DNA of 64,000 nt from Utricularia gibba. Taxonomy: Eukaryota > Streptophyta > Magnoliopsida > Lamiales > Lentibulariaceae. Under the pieces are notes generated by a model. It saw only the letters and a list, made by a program, of their open reading frames with translations, searched no databases and was not told where the DNA came from. Below are positions 58,441-64,000 of the stretch, piece after piece. The translations under genes were made by a program, and so were the position numbers. The DNA is taken from the NCBI GenBank assembly GCA_002189035.1, contig NEEC01000018.1, forward strand, positions 248,001 to 312,000, in the 5' to 3' direction. Numbering within the stretch: the first letter of the stretch is position 1; every line of letters begins with the position of its first letter.

Positions 58441-61400
58441 ATCCCAAATTACAATATTTCCATTTTTTGGAAGGCACATGACTAATAACTAACCGCTAGC
58501 CAAGTTGGCAGTAGGCCACAACAGGCATTCATTCATTCATAGCGTGAGACATAAGGATCAACATTTATAGCGTGGGACATGGCAATTACTAATAAAATTG
58601 CTAATACATGTATCCGTTCAATAATATTACACAACCATGGTGTAAAATTAAAATCAATGGGTTTTCTTATAAGATTTTAGGGGTAACGTATGCCCGCTCC
58701 ACAGTGCCATAAAAATCTTGTAGCGGATGGGTTTTCGCATGTGTGTCGAAGTAGTTGGATAAATGCAACACTATGAGCAGCTAAGCTTCCTTGAAAGGGT
58801 GCGAGCTTCTTCTTTATTATTTATTTGCTTGTTGAATGAAAGTGACAAGTCATGGCTTTGAAGGGAGCCATCAAAATTCTTTGCAACATTAAATTATTTT
58901 GACTTTAGTTTAAATGAATAGCGTGGCAGAATTACCATTCACAGCTGCTTTTGGGCCTTGAAAAGTACACGGAATTGTAATTACAAACAAGATAAGGGAG
59001 AAGGAGATGCCACGTGGGCAACTGGAGGCCAGAGTTTTTGCTCATTTTTTTATTCTTTTTCAAATCGAGTTTTTGTTTTTGTTTTTGTTTTTTATTCTTT
59101 TCTAAGAGTAATTAATATACGTGGGTTCTTCTTTTCTTTTCTTTCTTTTTTTTTAAATACATATGAGGCCCAGTTAAACTTGGACCATTTAAACGGAAAC
59201 GAATTTATAGCTGGAGGGCCCATTTTGTCCTCCTCCAATTGAATTCCCCTGCGTCTCTTTTCCCATTCTACCCCTACCATCCTGAACCCTTTTTTGTCTT
59301 TTCGTTTAAGTTGGGCCCCACCGCAGTAATTACGCTTCCTTTAATTTCCTCCATAGCCCCTACCCTACCACGGCCTCCTCATATGTACTGTCAAATAGGA
59401 GATGCATTGTATTCTTATAACGATTTAATTCATCTTTAATTAACATAGAAAACTTTAAAATATTATATGATCTCACCGACAAAATATGAGTGGTTCCATC
59501 CTTCTTTTCTTTTATGGGAAAATCGATATTGTCAAAAGAAGTAGGAGATTTAGAAAAATGAAAACCTCAATTCGCAATTTCTAGGGAAAACGCAGAAGAA
59601 GGTTGAGTATCCATTTCAATAACAAAAAAGGATGAGAAGTTTCTAGGTCCTTCTAGAATCTAGATCCACCCCGGCTTAACATACCATTGAGTTGGGTTGT
59701 TTATATTACGATATTATTAATAAATCAGACAGCTTAAGCATGTTAGGGAACACACCAACAAGATTGAAGTCCCTCTCAATCTGACTCCTTTGGCCCTTCA
59801 GCTTAAGAATGCCATGCGATGGATGATACCCGACGCTTCTTCTCCCTCCAACAATCCCCTTCCGACTAGTAGCTAGCCACACCACATGTTACACGTAAGT
59901 TGTTATTACATTTTAATATTTCCTTTTATATATATATTACTTTTCAAAACTTAATGACGGTGCATTTGAATGTATGTATTACATTGTGGGGATTGAATTT
60001 ACTGCTGAGTTTGTAATAATGATGGATAGATAGATAAGTAAGTTGCTCCTTTGATCTAACGCTATAAGCTTCTGCGCACTCGAAGAAGCGTGTTGAAATT
60101 TAGCATGGGTTGAAATGCGTGTAAAAATAAATATATGGTGATCTAAGAAGGAGCAAGAGCTGGGAGTAGACAACCAGAACTAAACGTGCCATATATTCAT
60201 CCGGGCCTCAAATGGAAGCAAATGAAGTGAATGAGCGAGCACGTTCTCGGGGAGGGACCGACCTCGAATGCTTCTTAGTTCTTATGCCATTCTCCAGTTG
60301 GAGAATAAATGCCACACACCACAATAACTCTCATCCATTTTCACTGGGAACAACACCTAGCTGTTGAATATACCGATAATCTTCATTTCCACAAACCACA
60401 ATAACTCTCAACCAAGAGAATATCTTGTTGAGCATAAGAAATATGCTTGTTATATAGACGAAAAATTTCAATGTTGTTGATTTTTTTCTCCAACAAAACT
60501 TAAATTGAAAAAACAGTCTCTTCCATGCCCAAACCTTATCTAATTCTTTTCCTCATCAAATATGACCTTGATTTACAAAATCATTTGTTAACAAAGTATG
60601 ACAACGAGCTTCTTGTATTTAAGTGCTCTAAATACTGATATTAACATAATTGCCTATATGTTGTATTAACATAGTCTAGTTATGATACGTGGCAGCTCAT
60701 GGCCAATCGTGTTCTTTGAGTTCAACTCGTAAAATATAATAATGAAAAGCTAAAATGCCAGCTATAACTCTGCTAGCAAATTTTAAGTTGATTGGATCCA
60801 ATCATTCAGTCTCAAAACCCAATTGAAAGTCATGAATAGGATTCACAAAATTATCAAATAGGTGTTTGCAATCAGATTCAAGATGTTTTTAAAATGTCAA
60901 TTTCATCAGAACTCACAATTTGAAAAAAATCATATCAACTTCATTTAATATATTTTAGTATTTTACCTTTTTTTTTTTCAAATCCCTGATTTTGGTGCAA
61001 ATTTTGACAAATAATTTAACGAAATGTATGATAAAGCATTTGTACTAACTCATTTAATAGACTATTAAATCTTAATAATTATTTTATACTGTCGAATGCA
61101 ATTGCTATTTTGAAATACATCGAACTTAGTCAATAATATTTCAAAAATATGACGAAACAAATGCCATTTTCAAATTTGAGATCCTTTTCTAACAATTATG
61201 CAAAAATGCTTGTTTTACAATTCAACATGCAAGTGGCTAACTCACGGGTTAGGCCAACTGCTTTGTCATTACAAATTGGAGTTTATATGTGACAATATAG
61301 GTAATGTTAAGTTGATTTTAAAGTAAAAATTATAAATTATATTATATTTATTTCATGAATTTAAATAAATTCGAAATTGGAAGAGTTTTTTTTTATACAC

Positions 61401-62313
61401 AAACTTATAAATTAATTATTTAATTTAATTAATACCAAATATTTTGTATTTAAAATATAATTCTAATCTCACGAATTAAATAATATGTAAAAGATCAATC
61501 TTCTTACATCATCTTCATTTGAACCTAATTAGATTAAATCTATTTTATCCAATTTCCGTCAATCAAACAATTTTATAGTGTTTGAAATACAATAAATGAT
61601 ATATGCTTCGAATGAATTGGCATAAGTATCAAAACAATGTTTTCACACAAATCCAAATAGAAATTCCTATTATTCTGGATTTACAATGTATGCTGTTTTT
61701 TTCTATTTTTTTTTTTTTTGGAATGGCATTTACAATGTATGCTCATGGACATCAACCAAAACCTTTATAATTTGCACATCTTATATATTCAATATATAAT
61801 TTAACAGTGTCCTTACTAGATCATAGAATAGTAAAACATGTGGGTTGTTATTAATGTCTTGTCGGATGCGAGTAACGAAGTGGGACATTAATGATAATGA
61901 TAATAATCAAGCAGATTAAAAAAATGGAAACACTAAATAAATTTCAATTTCAAAATTACAAAAAAGTAAAATAGTAAGTGCATTTAGTTTAGCGCTTAAC
62001 CGAATTTAAAAAACCTTTGGATTTAGGACATGTGTTGGCCAAGGCTCATGCCCAATCTTAATGTTTTCAACTTATTTTATTTTGCAATTTATTTTGTTGT
62101 AAGAGATAAAGTCCTTTGTTTTTTTTTTTCTTTTTTTCCTGGAAACTTGCATTTCCCAATTCACCCTTATTCTCTATTTATCACTCTCTTCCCCACCCAG
62201 CTTGGGTTTGCATTGCACCCCCGTAGATCCGCATTCGGCATAACCAGAAAAAATAAGAAAAAAAAGATCATCCTTTGAATTTCACTGATCACATTTCGCT
62301 GTCCGTTGCGTGT
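58441..62313. other. Intergenic region and promoter of the MYB gene
   Basis: About 3.9 kb without a gene. 59020-59160 is T-rich. 60360-62000 is AT-rich with no coding signal. A CTATTTATCAC TATA-like word at 62174-62184 and a pyrimidine-rich stretch (62100-62200) precede the MYB start codon by 110-140 bp. Confidence 0.45.
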
Positions 62314-63697
62314 ATGGGTCGATCGCCGTGCTGCGAGAAAGTGGGTTTGAAGAAAGGGCCATGGACGCCTGAGGAAGACCAGAAGCTTCTTGCTTACATT
62401 GAAGAACACGGCCATGGAAGCTGGCGAGCCTTGCCGGAAAAAGCTGGTGTGCACTCATTTACCTCTTCCGGTGCATTGAAGACATTTTTATGGATGCCTA
62501 ACTGCTTCTTGGTGTAGGGCTCCAAAGATGCGGTAAAAGCTGCAGATTGAGATGGACGAACTACTTGAGACCTGATATTAAAAGGGGCAAATTCAGTTTA
62601 CAGGAAGAACAGACCATCATTCAGCTTCACGCTCTTCTTGGGAACAGGTGAAAATTTGTAGTTTTATTTGGGTTAAATTGCCTTTCCTTGATTGACTGGG
62701 GATACAACAAAATTGGAATAACGCAATGCAGTTACATTGAGTTTTTTTTTTTTTTTTGTTTCGTTTGCAGGTGGTCAGCCATAGCCACCCATCTTCCTAA
62801 AAGAACAGACAATGAGATCAAGAACTACTGGAATACTCATCTCAAGAAGAGATTGACGAAAATGGGGATCGATCCTGTAACCCACAAGCCCATGAATGAT
62901 GCGCTTTTGTCGAGCGATGGGCAAGCCAAAAATGCTGCAAATCTGAGTCACATGGCGCAGTGGGAGAGCGCCCGTCTCGAAGCTGAAGCCAGATTGGTTC
63001 GTCAATCCAAGCTCCGTTCCGCCGGATCCACTTCTTCCCAGGTTCCATTGTCAATTAATTATGTTCTCTGAAAAGAAAAAGGAAATTTTTTGGTGTTTAA
63101 TCGAAGAGAAATTTGTGGATTCAGACCCAGAATTCGGAAATGGTCTCGTCTTCAAGCCAATTGCAGAAGCCTGTTGAGCCAATGCCGTGTCTCGATGTGC
63201 TGAAGGTTTGGAGTAATGGGGTCTGGGCGAAAGCGGGTGCCGTCAATGGCGGCTCTACGGCAGTGGGTGAAGTGGAATCACCGACATCGACTCTGACCTC
63301 TGCCACGAGGGCAGGGGACGGCGGAGCGACGAAGGAAAAATCCGGGAACTGGAAACACTTGCCGGAGTTCAAATCCGGGGGGCCGAATCCAGTAGCGCTC
63401 CAGGCATTTCAGGAAGCTTCGCCGACATTCACGGCGGCGGCGGTCTGGCCGCCTGGATCTGTCAGATCGAGTCCGTCGGAGAACGGTGGTCCTTATCCCA
63501 ACTTCGTGGAGAAGTTCACCGACCTGCTACTTAGCACCTCCCCCGGAGAACGGTGCATCGGCGACGAATGCCTGGAGTCGGAGAATGTCAGCGGCAGTGG
63601 GGGCGGGGGCGGCCATTATTTTGAAGACAGTAAGAACTACTGGAATAGCATTCTGAATCTGGTGAATTCGTCGCCGTCCGACTCACCCATCTTCTGA
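62314..63697 (+). CDS. MYB106: R2R3-MYB transcription factor, MIXTA-like (MYB106/MYB16 type)
   Basis: Nuclear transcription factor that controls epidermal cell outgrowth and cuticle formation in relatives. Exons 62314-62446, 62518-62647, 62771-63041 and 63125-63697, all GT-AG; they sum to 1107 nt (368 aa), in range for MYB16 (347) and MYB106 (388). The start [20 protein letters not shown] is canonical. R2 runs over residues 14-61 ([40 protein letters not shown]); R3 follows ([40 protein letters not shown]). Then comes the subgroup-9 region ([32 protein letters not shown]) and the terminal [20 protein letters not shown]. The frame is intact. Symbol by family resemblance; orthology to MYB106 versus MYB16 is not settled. 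Confidence 0.93.
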
Positions 63698-64000
63698 AGG
63701 AGGAGAATCAAGACCAAGAATGCCCATGCTTTCATGTGATTATTATTGATGATTAGCTTTTCTAAGTTACGTCAAAATACACGAAATTTAGAAAACTCAA
63801 TCCTCAATTCTTCCATTCATGCACAATTATCATTCATCTCTCCATTATTTTTGGTGCTACAAAATTTGTAAGGAATTGTTTCTAGTAAATTCCTATTCAT
63901 TACTGTAATTTCCCTACTCTCAAGTTCTTGTTCCAAAACATACGAAATACATATTCTCTTAATAAAATAATGCACTACCAATTATGAAGTGTTTCTCCGT
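63698..64000. other. 3' flank of the MYB gene
   Basis: AT-rich 3' UTR and flank. AATAAAATAATG at 63961 is a possible polyadenylation signal. Nothing else is recognised. Confidence 0.4.

Noticed and set aside
59092..59440. Several overlapping open frames in T-rich DNA upstream of the MYB gene
   Set aside because: Low-complexity translations and no splice-consistent extension or family match.

Overview
This is nuclear DNA from a flowering plant, most likely a eudicot. The evidence is AT-rich intergenic DNA, GT-AG introns of about 65 to 800 bp, plant-only gene families, and dense decayed LTR retrotransposons and DNA transposons. I see no rRNA, tRNA, CRISPR array, operon or organelle-derived block.

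The genes fall into two islands. The left island (9.4-31.7 kb) holds five genes: a TBL/PMR5-type polysaccharide O-acetyltransferase (+), a plant calmodulin-binding-domain protein (-), a CNGC2/DND1-type cyclic-nucleotide-gated channel (+), the U-box E4 ubiquitin ligase UFD2 (+, 16 exons), and a saccharopine-dehydrogenase-like oxidoreductase (-) that converges on UFD2. The right edge (62.3-63.7 kb) holds one complete MIXTA-like R2R3-MYB gene of the MYB106/MYB16 type. CNGC2 and UFD2 are both linked to immunity in Arabidopsis and lie 2.5 kb apart, but nothing in the sequence shows a functional cluster.

Three of the left-island genes carry a single reading-frame lesion in otherwise well-conserved coding sequence. 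The TBL gene and UFD2 each lack one base in a short G or C run. The CNGC2 gene has an in-frame TAG, after which the conserved C-terminal tail continues in frame. These could be assembly errors or recent null alleles.

The rest is a layered transposon graveyard. It contains at least three LTR families, A, B and a further one D. Two Athila-like elements keep primer-binding sites resembling the tRNA-Asp complement. Five solo LTRs have matching 5-bp target-site duplications (TSDs). One is nested inside another element's LTR, one splits a hAT transposase gene, and one sits inside a tandem repeat array. There are also chromovirus pol debris, a PIF/Harbinger remnant with both genes, a MULE remnant, and an intact-ended 413-bp hAT-type MITE in the calmodulin-binding gene's promoter. 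Tandem repeats have periods of 28, about 55, 83, 88 and about 330 bp. Two host-gene fragments are broken: an FCP1/SCP-type phosphatase pseudogene and the first exon of a receptor-like kinase. I found no evidence for a wholly new biological system. The most informative material is the nested insertion history and the single-lesion genes.
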